Positions 1 to 8,055 of a stretch of 17,356 nucleotides of DNA are shown one piece after another. Numbering within the stretch: position 1 is the stretch's first letter; every line of letters starts with the position of its first letter. The stretch comes from Trachipleistophora hominis. Its lineage: Eukaryota; Microsporidia; Pleistophoridae. A program made the position numbers and the translations under genes. The stretch covers positions 47,210 to 64,565 of the forward strand of contig JH994079.1 of NCBI GenBank assembly GCA_000316135.1, read 5' to 3'. The notes beneath the pieces are model-generated. The model had not been told where the DNA came from. It saw nothing but the letters and a program-made list of their open reading frames with translations, and ran no database searches.

Positions 1-678
1 GAGTACCGTAATTTAGATATTAGGATAACATATTTCGAGACAATTTTTACGATCTATATCATCAGCCGAATAGAAGCAGCTGTTTCGAAAATGATGGTTC
101 TAAATAATGAAATTATAATATCACAAAATATTGGATTCGAAAATACCAACAGGTTAATTTCATACCGGTCATTTGTGAGAGAGGTTTTGTTGACGAATCT
201 TCTATTCACGCTTCGAATCCCGAGTCGACATATACGTGGATATATCTTTTTATCGCAGTTGGAATATGTTCATATGTATATTATTGTTTCAAAGTGTTCC
301 ATTAGTGGTAATAAAGAATTCAAAAACGTTTATGATATTTTATTTATGACACTACCAGATTTCGGCCTGAAACTTTCGTTTGCCAGCAAACATGTATTAG
401 GCACTTGGGACCAAGCTATTACTTTCAACGGCATAAGAACTAATTATATTATTGTTGAAATGATATGTCAGCAACCAGGTGTCTTTAAACGAGCACTAAG
501 AAAGAATGTCCTGAGAATTTTTAATCAAAAGACATTTAGATTTTCGGGACTATCTAAACTGAAGGAAACTATATGTAACCATATCGACAAGTTGGATGAG
601 CGTGACCCATGTCTCATGGCGCCTAAAGCTCATGCCATTTATAAGTTTATCAGACTTCGACTGTTAGAAAATGCATAA
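1..678 (+). CDS. 3' part of an unrecognised protein gene, truncated by the window edge
   Basis: The reading frame is open from base 1 to the TAA at 676-678, so about 225 codons are visible and the true start probably lies before the window. The first internal ATG pair is at 91-96, but it has no C-rich motif in front of it as the complete genes here do, so I do not take it as the certain start. The product is basic and mixed in composition, with alternating hydrophobic stretches (for example around bases 240-290) and a basic C-terminal third rich in Lys and Arg. I see no catalytic motif, zinc ligands, signal peptide or clear membrane segment, and I do not recognise the family. It lies 176 bp from the end of a dead retrotransposon, so it could itself be a remnant of a mobile element. 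That it is a real gene rests only on the length of the open frame in AT-rich DNA. Confidence 0.45.
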   Translation, partial: EYRNLDIRITYFETIFTIYIISRIEAAVSKMMVLNNEIIISQNIGFENTNRLISYRSFVREVLLTNLLFTLRIPSRHIRGYIFLSQLEYVHMYIIVSKCSISGNKEFKNVYDILFMTLPDFGLKLSFASKHVLGTWDQAITFNGIRTNYIIVEMICQQPGVFKRALRKNVLRIFNQKTFRFSGLSKLKETICNHIDKLDERDPCLMAPKAHAIYKFIRLRLLENA

Positions 679-799
679 TAAAGATTATCAAATGTGGTTC
701 TGCATAACCAGCCAAGTAATTTTAATAAATGTCTTTTAAGGATATGATTGCTGTAACTTATGAGGAGTATCTTTATGTTTTACTTTTGCTGTTCCGAGA

Positions 800-821
800 T
801 GTAAGACTTGTCTGTCATAGG
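800..821 (+). repeat. Partial copy of the retrotransposon terminal repeat
   Basis: The first 20 bases, beginning TGTAAGACTTGTCTG, match the start of the terminal repeat at 854 with one mismatch. The similarity ends after the ATAG at 817-820. It sits 54 bp outside the element and has the same orientation on the + strand. It may be a truncated solo repeat or an outward duplication of the element's end. Confidence 0.6.
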
Positions 822-853
822 AACTTGTGCGATCATCCCAAATCATCAATTAT

Positions 854-902
854 TGTAAGACCTGTCTGTCATAAGGGGTCAATCTTTAATTAATATATAA
901 CA
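854..902 (-). repeat. 3' terminal repeat (LTR-like) of the gypsy element
   Basis: This 49-bp sequence begins TGTAAGACCTGTCTGTCATA on the + strand and ends ATATAACA. It is the partner of 3808-3855. The GGGGGA purine run lies immediately upstream on the minus strand (903-908). The last codons of the remnant pol frame run into the repeat and stop at 879-881. Confidence 0.8.
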
Positions 903-1793
903 TCCCCCAGACGGATTTCTCACCCCATAAGCCTTCAGGTCGTAATGTCTTTTCCTAAGTATTTTTCTATCACTTTTTCTTATCAAATATAAGTCTCCCT
1001 TACAAATCGCTGTGAGTTCACCTTTCTCCACAAATCTTCCTATTTTATCCTTATCTCTCAAGTTTTCTTGTTAAGTCACTATAACCTGTTGATCTTCAGC
1101 AAATTTTTCCCATTTTCTCTTCTTAAACTGTTTACTATATCCTCCTTCCTTACTTTTTCAACAGCTGCTATTCCTGTAATATCTTTCCATGCTTTTTCAG
1201 GAGTACATTTCATGCTAGCATGGTATGTTTTGTTATACCTATCCTCAACTTCTTTTATTGCTTTTCCCATCTCGTTCACTTCAATTTTCTCTATTGCTTC
1301 TCTTATTGTTCTTATCACTCTTTCTACGCGTCCGTTACTCTTATGCGATTCGACGCTTGTTTTCTCATGTATGATTCGTGCCTCGGTCATCCATGTCTTT
1401 GTCTCAATTGCAACAAATTCTTTTGCATTATCCGTGATTATCATTTCGGGTACTCCCCATTCTTCTACCAATTCATTCATCTTTTCAATTATGGTTTATT
1501 TTCTTCTGTTTCCTACATCTCTTATCCATATTCTTCGAGAAAAGTAGTCTATGGCTATCATTATTGTTTTATCCTTTATTTTAGCAATATCAATTGTTAG
1601 TTTTTTTAATGGCCTGGTTATAACTACCATTTCATTTCCATCTGTGTGTTTTCTGATATTCTGCTGACACGTCTCACACCTTTTATGATCTCTGTTATAT
1701 GCCTTTTCATGCCCAGCCAATAGTATCTTTCTTTTAGTTCGTAATAGGTCGGCTCGAGTCCCCTATGATTTGTTTTCAAGTGTGCTTCGATTA
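879..1793 (-). pseudogene. Pol remnant: integrase (HHCC finger, DDE core, C-terminal domain)
   Basis: The zinc-finger histidines are seen as HLKTNH at 1782-1765, and the cysteines as CETC at 1678-1667 in a shifted frame. The core follows: first catalytic Asp in LTIDIAKI, second in IITDNAKEF, and Glu in SNGRVERVIR, which together match the DDE triad of retroviral-type integrases. A stop at 1496-1498 splits the core, and frameshifts lie near 1795, 1685 and 1065. The last piece (1061-879) contains GRFVEKGEL and a Lys/Arg-rich tail like the C-terminal DNA-binding part of gypsy integrases. Unlike the RT, the catalytic residues of the integrase have survived, but the frame has not. Confidence 0.88.
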
Positions 1794-3345
1794 TCAGCTT
1801 TTCCGTGTTTTCTTTCTCTGGGACTTCTCTAACAATACCAGAGTCAAACCTCCAATATTTTTTCCATCAACTGTGCATAAATGTTTCTCGTTTATTGTTT
1901 CATATCTTTTCTCTGTCTTTTTATTTACTTCTGTTGGTTCCTTAACCTTTTCATGTATTCTACTCAGTGCATCTGCTTCTACTAAATTTACTGGTTTACT
2001 ATATTCAATTGTAAAGTTATATTGTTGTATTGCTTCACACCATCTATTTGGCCTGTTATTATCAAATTCTGGCTTATTTCGGATAACTTCTAGCGCCTTG
2101 TGATCTGTTATGAGATGAGACACCCTTGCTTTAAGTTCTTATGAGAATTTGTCAATTCCCCATTTCACTGCCAACATTTCTTTCTCTGAGATTCCGTATC
2201 TCATTTCAGTCGGTGTCAACTTCTTTGAAGCCTACAGCACCGGAATCAATTTTACATTCTTATCTTCTTGTAATAATACAGTGCCCAATCCCGTGCTACT
2301 GGCATCTGTTTTTAGCGTGAATTTCTTTTCAAACTCAGTTAGCTTCAAGTTCCAAACATTAATAAGTCTTAGCTTTAATTCCGCAAATGCTTAGTTCATA
2401 TCCTCATTCCATATTAGTGCTCCTTTTTGTTTTAATGCGTTATATAGTGGAGCTGCAATTACAGAGAAGTTTTGAACGAATTCTCTAAACCACCCAACAA
2501 GCCCTAAATATCTTCTCATTTGCATTATATTATATGGTTTTGGAAATTCTAAAGCCTCATTTTTCTTCATCTTATTGGGCATTTTGTCTCGCTCATTGAT
2601 TGTCACGCCAAGCAATTTGACTTCTTGTCTTGTGTACTGTACCTTTTTTATATTTACATTCAGTTTATTCATCGACAATCGTTTTATGACCTCTCTTACC
2701 AATGCATCACATTTTTTAAAATGTATTATTATACCGTTCATGTACACCTCTACTCCGTTACCAATTAATCTATCTAGAACTTGGTTAATCACTCGTTGAA
2801 ATATCATGGGTGCATTTTTAAAACCTATGACCATCCCATATCATTCATACGCATTATTTTCAAACTCAAATGCTGTTTTATGTTTATATACCTCATCTAT
2901 CTCTATTTGATAGTAATCTTCTTTTAAATCTAAAACTGTTAGATTATTTGATCTTGTTGTTGTCTCAATAATTCTCTTCATGTCCGGAATTTTATATGGA
3001 TATTTTTCTGTAAGATCATTCAGAAACATTAAATTGCTTACTATTCTTATCCCACCATCCGGTTTTTCAATTGCTCTTACCGGACTCCTAATAAGATTTT
3101 GATTTTCTTATTATTTCCTTTTTTTTCCAATCTCTTTAAATATTCACTAACTCTGTCTTTCAGAGCTTGCGGTGCTCTGGTACCACTTTTTACCGTCTTT
3201 CGTTTTAATTCTGCATTTTTCGATCGTGCAAAATTCTATCTTTTTATCACCTTCGTTTAAGAAGACATCAGGAAACCCATTTATAATCTGTTGTAAATTT
3301 GCTTTAAGCCTTTTCCTATCCTGCTTGTTTAGATACCCCTTTGAT
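1794..3345 (-). pseudogene. Pol remnant: reverse transcriptase and RNase H
   Basis: The minus-strand reading starts with the RT leader (NGFPDVF at about 3282-3262). It continues through KPDGG, VSNL, the LDLKEDYY block carrying the first catalytic Asp, and GFKNAP, and then the thumb and connection (LLGVT, RRYLGLVGWFREF). RNase H follows with KTDASSTGLG, GISEKEMLAVKWG, TDHKAL and ADALSR. Most of it shares one frame (first bases of reverse codons at multiples of 3), broken by stops at 2841-2843 (a TGA where relatives have Trp), 2391-2393, 2232-2234 and 2139-2141, and by frameshifts near 3095 and 3175. The RT active site YMDD is here YMNG (2733-2744), with both Asp changed. Only about 100 bp separate the Gag knuckle from the RT leader, so the usual protease is missing. 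It cannot encode an active enzyme. Confidence 0.9.
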
Positions 3346-3388
3346 ACTTCTTATATAAATACTCAGAATCCTTTTTATTTTTTCGCCA

Positions 3389-3808
3389 ATGTTTCGCGCA
3401 TCCCCATTGATAATGTCCTTCTTCGTGGCACTTTCTGCAACTGATCGATTTTTTTTCACCCATTCCTTTTTTTCCACGGTATTGCTCGTCTTTCTTGTCT
3501 CATTTTATCAGCTACAATTTCATCAACCTTTTGGGAAGTGTTTTTCCTGTCTTTCATTCTCAGTTTTCCGTTCCTCAAGGACTCTCTTGTTAGTTGATCG
3601 TAGCACCACGATCGCCTGTTCATATTTATGAACCATTCCAGCTCTTTGTCATCCATATTTTCAAGACGAACATAACTTTTTCCTTTTCGTCTCCTATTCC
3701 TTCGGTTTTCATCTTGAGTTCCAACAGCTTCATTTTCTTTTCTGGCCCAATTGTTCCAGAATTGACCGTTTCACTTGTTACAGTCTCTGTGACCGAGTTC
3801 TCCACCAT
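3389..3808 (-). pseudogene. Gag remnant with CCHC zinc knuckle
   Basis: On the minus strand an ATG at 3808-3806 is formed by the last A of the terminal repeat plus the first two bases of the primer-binding-like site. About 60 codons follow, rich in Glu, Lys and Thr. The frame then shifts near 3640-3656 into a second open stretch (3656-3456) with charged, partly helical sequence. A further shift in the T-runs at 3449-3473 leads into a zinc knuckle at 3439-3398, CRKCHEEGHYQWGC, which is exactly C-X2-C-X4-H-X4-C. This knuckle is the nucleic-acid-binding signature of retroelement Gag nucleocapsid. With only about 135 codons in all, the Gag is far shorter than usual for the family, so a deletion within it is likely. 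The frameshifts make it non-coding today. Confidence 0.8.
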
Positions 3809-3855
3809 GTAAAACTGTCTATCATAAGGAGTTAGTCATTAATTAATATATAGCA
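3808..3855 (-). repeat. 5' terminal repeat (LTR-like) of the gypsy element
   Basis: This 48-bp sequence begins TGTAAAACTGTCTATCATAA on the + strand and ends ATATAGCA. It aligns over its whole length with 854-902, with roughly four in five bases identical and one single-base gap. The match stops sharply on both sides, which fixes the length. The primer-binding-like TGG follows directly on the minus strand. Confidence 0.8.
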
Positions 3856-4681
3856 ATAATATAGCGTCACAATAAGTAATATTTCTATTAAATATGAGCT
3901 GTCTATCATTTAATGATAAGATACGTTTCTTTAACCGTTATAAACCTTAATTACAATCATTTAGTGTATAATCGTCTTAAACAACAACTAATTTATACAT
4001 TATAAATCACAATAAATCTATTATCATATATCAATAAGGTAATTAAACTGTACCATAGCAATCAATACACATGTAAATATACCAACCATAAATAAACCTA
4101 CAATAAACTATGTAATACCATATTGTAAGTATAACAGCTATAAAATGAATGTATTATGCTTAGTAATCGTTTCTTTTCAATCTAAAGCGTGTAATTATTG
4201 TGTATTATTCTATCACTGTAATATTTCTATTATTTATATTCTTCTATAATTCTATCTGTTGGGCCGATACATGTTGCAACATAAAGATTCATTCATTTAA
4301 GTGATTAAATAGAGGAGTTTAGTTCCGGGCCAACATTATCGTTTACGTTCTTTTACTGTGAATATGTTCCTAAAAAGTTATATTAAAAAAAGAAAGCATA
4401 ACTTATAAGCATAACAAATAAGTTGTAATCATTACAAACAATACATTAATATACAGTGTACTATACATGTAATGCTATTATTTACATGTTAAACAGTAAA
4501 TAACAACGTATTAGCTGTGAAATGTCATATCCTCATAGTTTGTTTACTACGTTATTATTAACACATATTAATTAATTAATTAATTATTCCTACTACGTGG
4601 TAATAAGAGACGTGTTATTCAATAGAATAAAGTTCGTAGTTAAGTAACTAAACATATGATTCATAATAATAAGTAAAAAAT

Positions 4682-4742
4682 AATAAAAAGACAACTTGCA
4701 AGCTGATTGGTTAGTTCAGGAAAACATTCAAAAAATATTATT
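4682..4742 (+). repeat. Dispersed ~60-bp repeat, copy 1
   Basis: This stretch (ATAAAAAGACAACTTGCAAG at its start, then CTGATTGGTTAG) aligns with 7849-7904 at about three in four positions with a few gaps. It lies 600 bp upstream of the CysRS gene. It could be an old interspersed element or a conserved regulatory piece. Confidence 0.5.
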
Positions 4743-5059
4743 TTTCTTTTTAGCAGTAAATATAAAGCAGTATGTTGTTATTACAAAGTTCATTTTGCAG
4801 TTATGTATGATTGATGTTTAGTGAAAATGCTATCACCCGTCAACAATTGATTTCTTAATCCGTACCGAAAAGTACAAATAGTGTTGAAATGGTTGATCCT
4901 GAACAAAATTAAGAACTGAGAAGGAGAAATTCTATTGAAAGTATGCTAATTTAAACTTCCGTTTTATAAACGAGAAAAACTAAAAGGAAACTTTCTATCA
5001 CGTGTCTACCTATTTGTTAATACCATTTTAAAGGTATTAACATGATACGTACGTTAAAT

Positions 5060-5270
5060 TATTAATTAGCGTATTCCTTTAAATAATTCTTATGAATCTT
5101 TAAACATTAAAATCAACGTATTCATAGTAAGCATATTCCTCTAATTAATTCTATAATTCTTCTACATTCTATCAAACGTATTAATAATATTCCTCTGAAT
5201 ATTAAAACATCCTTAGTCAACGTATCCCTCATTATAATTCTTCTACATTCTGTCAAACGTATTTATGCAT
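5060..5270 (+). repeat. Degenerate repeats upstream of the CysRS gene
   Basis: The clearest pair is a 31-bp segment, TATAATTCTTCTACATTCT followed by RTCAAACGTATT, at 5152-5182 and 5233-5263, with one difference. Related CAACGTATT and GCGTATTCCT words occur at about 5072, 5114 and 5218. The spacing is irregular, so this is an eroded repeat cluster rather than a clean tandem array. Confidence 0.7.
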
Positions 5271-5292
5271 ACGCACCTGCTTAAGCCTCTGT

Positions 5293-5346
5293 CTATACCC
5301 CCGTAATAAACAACATCTCTAATTCATTGTAATTTAAACACCCCTC
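5293..5346 (+). promoter_or_regulatory. Putative promoter / start-proximal CCC motifs of the CysRS gene
   Basis: TATACCCCCG lies at 5295-5304, and CCCCTC abuts the ATG at 5347. No other ATG occurs between the two motifs. The TATACCCC word is shared with the NTE-like gene (12157-12164). CCC-type motifs just upstream of short or absent leaders are known in microsporidia; their role here is inferred from position only. Confidence 0.5.
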
Positions 5347-7227
5347 ATGACAGAAAGCGCAAACACAGCAAAACAATCACTGCACATAAAGAACACGCTC
5401 ACCAACAACCTTGAACCATTCACACCAATCACCCCATCCCAGATAAAGATGTACATCTGTGGTCCTACGGTGTACGACAGTGCACATTTAGGTCATGCCC
5501 GCACGTACATCTGCTTTGACGTAATACGGCGCATCCTTGAGGAGCACTTTCATTACGATGTTACGTTCGTAATGAACATAACAAACATTGACGATAAGAT
5601 TGTTAAGAAGGCTGAGGCTATTTTCAGCGAATTCTTGAAGAGTAACGTAAAGTACGTCAATGTAGACCGTTTGGGACAGGAGCAGCGAAGAGATGCGTTC
5701 GTGGAGTGCGTTGAGTTTGTTACGAGGAAGTACGAGGAGGAGTTCTTTGAGGATATGCGGAGGTTGAACGTGAGAGCGCCGTCGTTTGTTACGAAGGTAA
5801 CCGATTATATGGGGGAGATTGTGCGGTTTGTGGAAAGGCTGGTGGAGAGGGGCAGGGCGTATGTGGTGAATGGCAGTGTATACTTTGATATGGTCAAATT
5901 TATGGAGGAAGGCGGGCAGAGACACTTCCGTGGTGATGATGCCGTGATAAACGAGGCGGAGGAGGGCAGCGAGAAAAAGCACCGGACAGACTTTGCACTG
6001 TGGAAACGCTGCAAGGAGGGTGATCTGTACTATTTTGAGTCTCCCTGGTCTAACGGCCGGCCTGGTTGGCACATTGAGTGCTCTGCCATGGGCATGGACG
6101 TGCTCGGACATACTATGGACATACACGCCGGTGGCATAGACCTGCAATTTCCTCACCATGAGAATGAAATGATACAATCACGCGCACTCACTGACCAGCC
6201 GTACGTCAATTACTTTATGCATACCGGTCATTTGCACATAGAGGGACTGAAAATGAGTAAGAGCCTTAAAAATTTCATAACAATTCAGGACTGCCTTAAA
6301 AAGTTTACAGCACGGCAGATCAGAGTAATGTTTCTGAACAATTGTTATGATAGTACGGTGACCTACCGGTACGAGGCGATGGAGTATGCTGAAAAGATTG
6401 AGAAGAAGCTTTTCAATTTTATAAGCATGGCTGAGGCTGAGATTGCGGGCAGGGAACGGTTTGCTGGTGAGAAGATACAGACTGGTGGTGTGGATGATAA
6501 TGCACGCGGTGATATGAACAGCCGTACACAGACCAACACTAACAAGGACTTAAGGGATGATCAAGAATCAGTTCATAAGCACAGCACCAACAAGGACTTA
6601 AGGGATGATCAAGAACCAGTCCACAAGCACAGCGCTGAGATTGTCATGGACAACGGTGAGAGCGGGGAGTGCAACAACGGCCCAATAACGGATGACGACG
6701 AGATGGCGTATAAAGACGAGAGCACTGAAGAAGATCCAAACGAAAGAACCGGTCAGCTCAACAACACTGCAAAAGACCCGTACTACGTGATAAACAAGAG
6801 AATGTACGGTCCGTTAGACCAGAACGATAAAATGGTGCTTAGAATGCTTGAGATGGCCAAGAAGGAGGTGCACGAGTCATTCTGTGACAATTTCAACACG
6901 TACAAAACACTCACAGCCATACTCAACCTGATAACGATTATGCATCAGAAGATGTACAACTGCTCAGGACAGGTTATTCAGCTTGTGCTTGATTACATCA
7001 AAAGGATTTTGTCGATGCTTGGGTTGGAGGCAAAGCAGGAAATTGAAGAGGACATGCTTCCCAGTATCATATGCAATTTTAGGAGTGAAGTACGACGGCT
7101 GTGCAAGGAGAAGAAGGGCGTACAGGAGCTGTTCCATGCGTGTGATGTTGTTAGGGATGAGATGGTTGATGCAGGGTATGTTATTGAGGATAAAGGGAAT
7201 GGCAGTGTGATAAGGAAGAGACAATGA
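5347..7227 (+). CDS. Cysteinyl-tRNA synthetase (EC 6.1.1.16)
   Basis: A 626-residue class I aminoacyl-tRNA synthetase that charges tRNA-Cys with cysteine in the cytosol. The class I signature is HLGH (residues 47-50) after CGPTVYD, and the second signature is KMSKS (302-306). Candidate zinc ligands by comparison with the bacterial enzyme are Cys38, Cys245 (WHIEC), His270 and Glu274 (FPHHENE). The Rossmann core and stem-contact fold run to about residue 375. The helical C-terminal tRNA-binding part is about 475-626. Between them is a hydrophilic insertion of roughly 100 residues with a tandem duplication of 16 residues (398-413 and 414-429). Bacterial enzymes have about 460 residues, so the insertion explains most of the extra length. 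The start is the first ATG after the C-rich motif. There is no targeting presequence, as expected if there is no mitochondrial translation. The coding GC content is well above that of the flanks. Confidence 0.97.
   Translation: MTESANTAKQSLHIKNTLTNNLEPFTPITPSQIKMYICGPTVYDSAHLGHARTYICFDVIRRILEEHFHYDVTFVMNITNIDDKIVKKAEAIFSEFLKSNVKYVNVDRLGQEQRRDAFVECVEFVTRKYEEEFFEDMRRLNVRAPSFVTKVTDYMGEIVRFVERLVERGRAYVVNGSVYFDMVKFMEEGGQRHFRGDDAVINEAEEGSEKKHRTDFALWKRCKEGDLYYFESPWSNGRPGWHIECSAMGMDVLGHTMDIHAGGIDLQFPHHENEMIQSRALTDQPYVNYFMHTGHLHIEGLKMSKSLKNFITIQDCLKKFTARQIRVMFLNNCYDSTVTYRYEAMEYAEKIEKKLFNFISMAEAEIAGRERFAGEKIQTGGVDDNARGDMNSRTQTNTNKDLRDDQESVHKHSTNKDLRDDQEPVHKHSAEIVMDNGESGECNNGPITDDDEMAYKDESTEEDPNERTGQLNNTAKDPYYVINKRMYGPLDQNDKMVLRMLEMAKKEVHESFCDNFNTYKTLTAILNLITIMHQKMYNCSGQVIQLVLDYIKRILSMLGLEAKQEIEEDMLPSIICNFRSEVRRLCKEKKGVQELFHACDVVRDEMVDAGYVIEDKGNGSVIRKRQ
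6538..6633 (+). repeat. In-frame 48-bp tandem duplication in the CysRS gene
   Basis: There are two copies, 6538-6585 and 6586-6633, each encoding TNKDLRDDQE followed by S or P and VHKHS. They differ at only a handful of bases, including one Ser-to-Pro change. The repeat lies inside the low-complexity insertion, away from both active-site signatures. Confidence 0.95.
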
Positions 7228-7334
7228 GAGAAACGCGTTTTATTAAATACTTTATGATGTTATGCGTTTAAGATTCTAGAATCTAATTTAAGAGATAATA
7301 ATTTTATTTGTTTATGCGTCAACAACAGCATATT

Positions 7335-7600
7335 AATGCTCCCCACTCAATAATGATATAAGTAATGCTCTCTATTTAATAACAAGATAAGCAATGCACC
7401 CCACTCAACAATGAGATAAGTAATGCTCCCCACTCAACAATGAGATAAGTAATGCTCCCCACTCAACAATGAGATAAGCAATGCTTTCTACTCAATAACA
7501 AGATAAGTAATGCTCTCTATTCAATAACAAGATAGTAATGCTCCCCACTCAACAATGAGATAGGCAATGCTCTCTACTCAATAACAAGATAAGTAATGTT
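7335..7600 (+). repeat. 29-bp minisatellite, nine units of two alternating types
   Basis: Units begin AATGCT at 7335, 7364, 7393, 7422, 7451, 7480, 7509, 7537 and 7566, with a partial unit at 7595. All are 29 bp except the seventh, which is 28. Two unit types occur. Type A has CCCCACTCAACAATGAGAT (units 1, 3, 4, 5, 8). Type B has TCTAYTCAATAACAAGAT (units 2, 6, 7, 9). The array starts 107 bp after the CysRS stop codon. Confidence 0.97.
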
Positions 7601-7848
7601 AATAAAACTCTAAACAAAATAAAAATAATCCACTGTTTTGTAATCCCTAAATATTCATTACTACTCTACAGCATTAATTGCCATAATACTGCTGCCAGCA
7701 AAGTAGACCATGAAATAACAACAATTATTTAAACAACACGCATAAGAACTATAAAATAAATAAAAATACGTGCCCTAACAACAATCACAAAAACGATGCT
7801 TACACCGTATACGACTTACTTGTCATAAAGGTATCCATTCTTATCTAA

Positions 7849-7904
7849 ATAAAAAGAAGACCTGCAAATTGATTGGTCAATTAGAGAAAATAAGAAATAT
7901 TATT
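7849..7904 (+). repeat. Dispersed ~60-bp repeat, copy 2
   Basis: This stretch (AAAAAGAAGACCTGCAAATT, then GATTGGTCAATTAGAG) aligns with 4682-4742 at about three in four positions with short gaps, and ends in the same AAATATTATT. Confidence 0.5.
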
Positions 7905-8055
7905 GTTATAACAATAAAAAGTAAAATTACCATTTATTAATATACTTTTACATTACAATCCCATCAATAAATACAATTTAAAACACTTTCATTGCATAAT
8001 TACCAAAACATACAAACCAATCCATTCGTTTAGTCTATTTTAATGAAAGCATTAC

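Larger units (their letters stand above)
854..3855 (-). mobile_element. Dead, internally deleted Ty3/gypsy LTR retrotransposon
   Basis: The 3.0-kb element is read on the minus strand. It is bounded by direct repeats of 48-49 bp (3808-3855 and 854-902) that begin TG and end CA. Immediately inside the upstream repeat the minus strand reads TGGTGGAGAAC, which has the form of a tRNA primer-binding site (TGG pairs with the tRNA CCA end). Immediately before the downstream repeat it reads GGGGGA, a short polypurine tract. The order inside is Gag zinc knuckle, reverse transcriptase, RNase H, HHCC zinc finger, integrase core and a basic C-terminal domain. This is the Ty3/gypsy order, with integrase after RNase H. 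At least five in-frame stops and several frameshifts interrupt it, the RT catalytic aspartates are changed, and there is no room for an aspartic protease. The flanking 5 bp (ATTAT at 849-853, ATAAT at 3856-3860) match at 4 of 5 positions, so a target duplication is not clean. Confidence 0.9.
3856..5346. other. AT-rich intergenic region without a recognised gene
   Basis: There is no open frame of useful length on either strand. The contents are an 11-bp echo of the terminal repeat (CTGTCTATCAT at 3899-3909), an imperfect long-range inverted repeat around 4258-4336, an ATTA tetranucleotide run at about 4567-4587, one copy of a dispersed 60-bp repeat at 4682-4742 and degenerate repeats from 5060 to 5270. 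No tRNA, rRNA or snRNA could be recognised by eye. Confidence 0.6.

Noticed and set aside
205..225. TTCGAATCCC resembling a tRNA T-loop/B box inside the first open frame
   Set aside because: The flanking bases do not pair into a T stem, and no matching acceptor or anticodon arm is seen.
1068..1600. Plus-strand open frames rich in Phe, Ser and Leu over the integrase region
   Set aside because: They are complements of the minus-strand integrase remnant, which has clear DDE and zinc motifs.
4800..4920. Possible C/D-box snoRNA (TGATGTTTA ... CTGA)
   Set aside because: The boxes are imperfect, no terminal stem is present and short words of this kind are common by chance.
5488..6177. Minus-strand frame of 229 codons within the CysRS gene
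   Set aside because: It lies entirely opposite a gene with full class I synthetase motifs and has no recognisable domain.
7335..7600. Possible CRISPR array because of regular 29-bp spacing
   Set aside because: The units are contiguous tandem repeats with no unique spacers, there are no cas genes, and the genome is eukaryotic.
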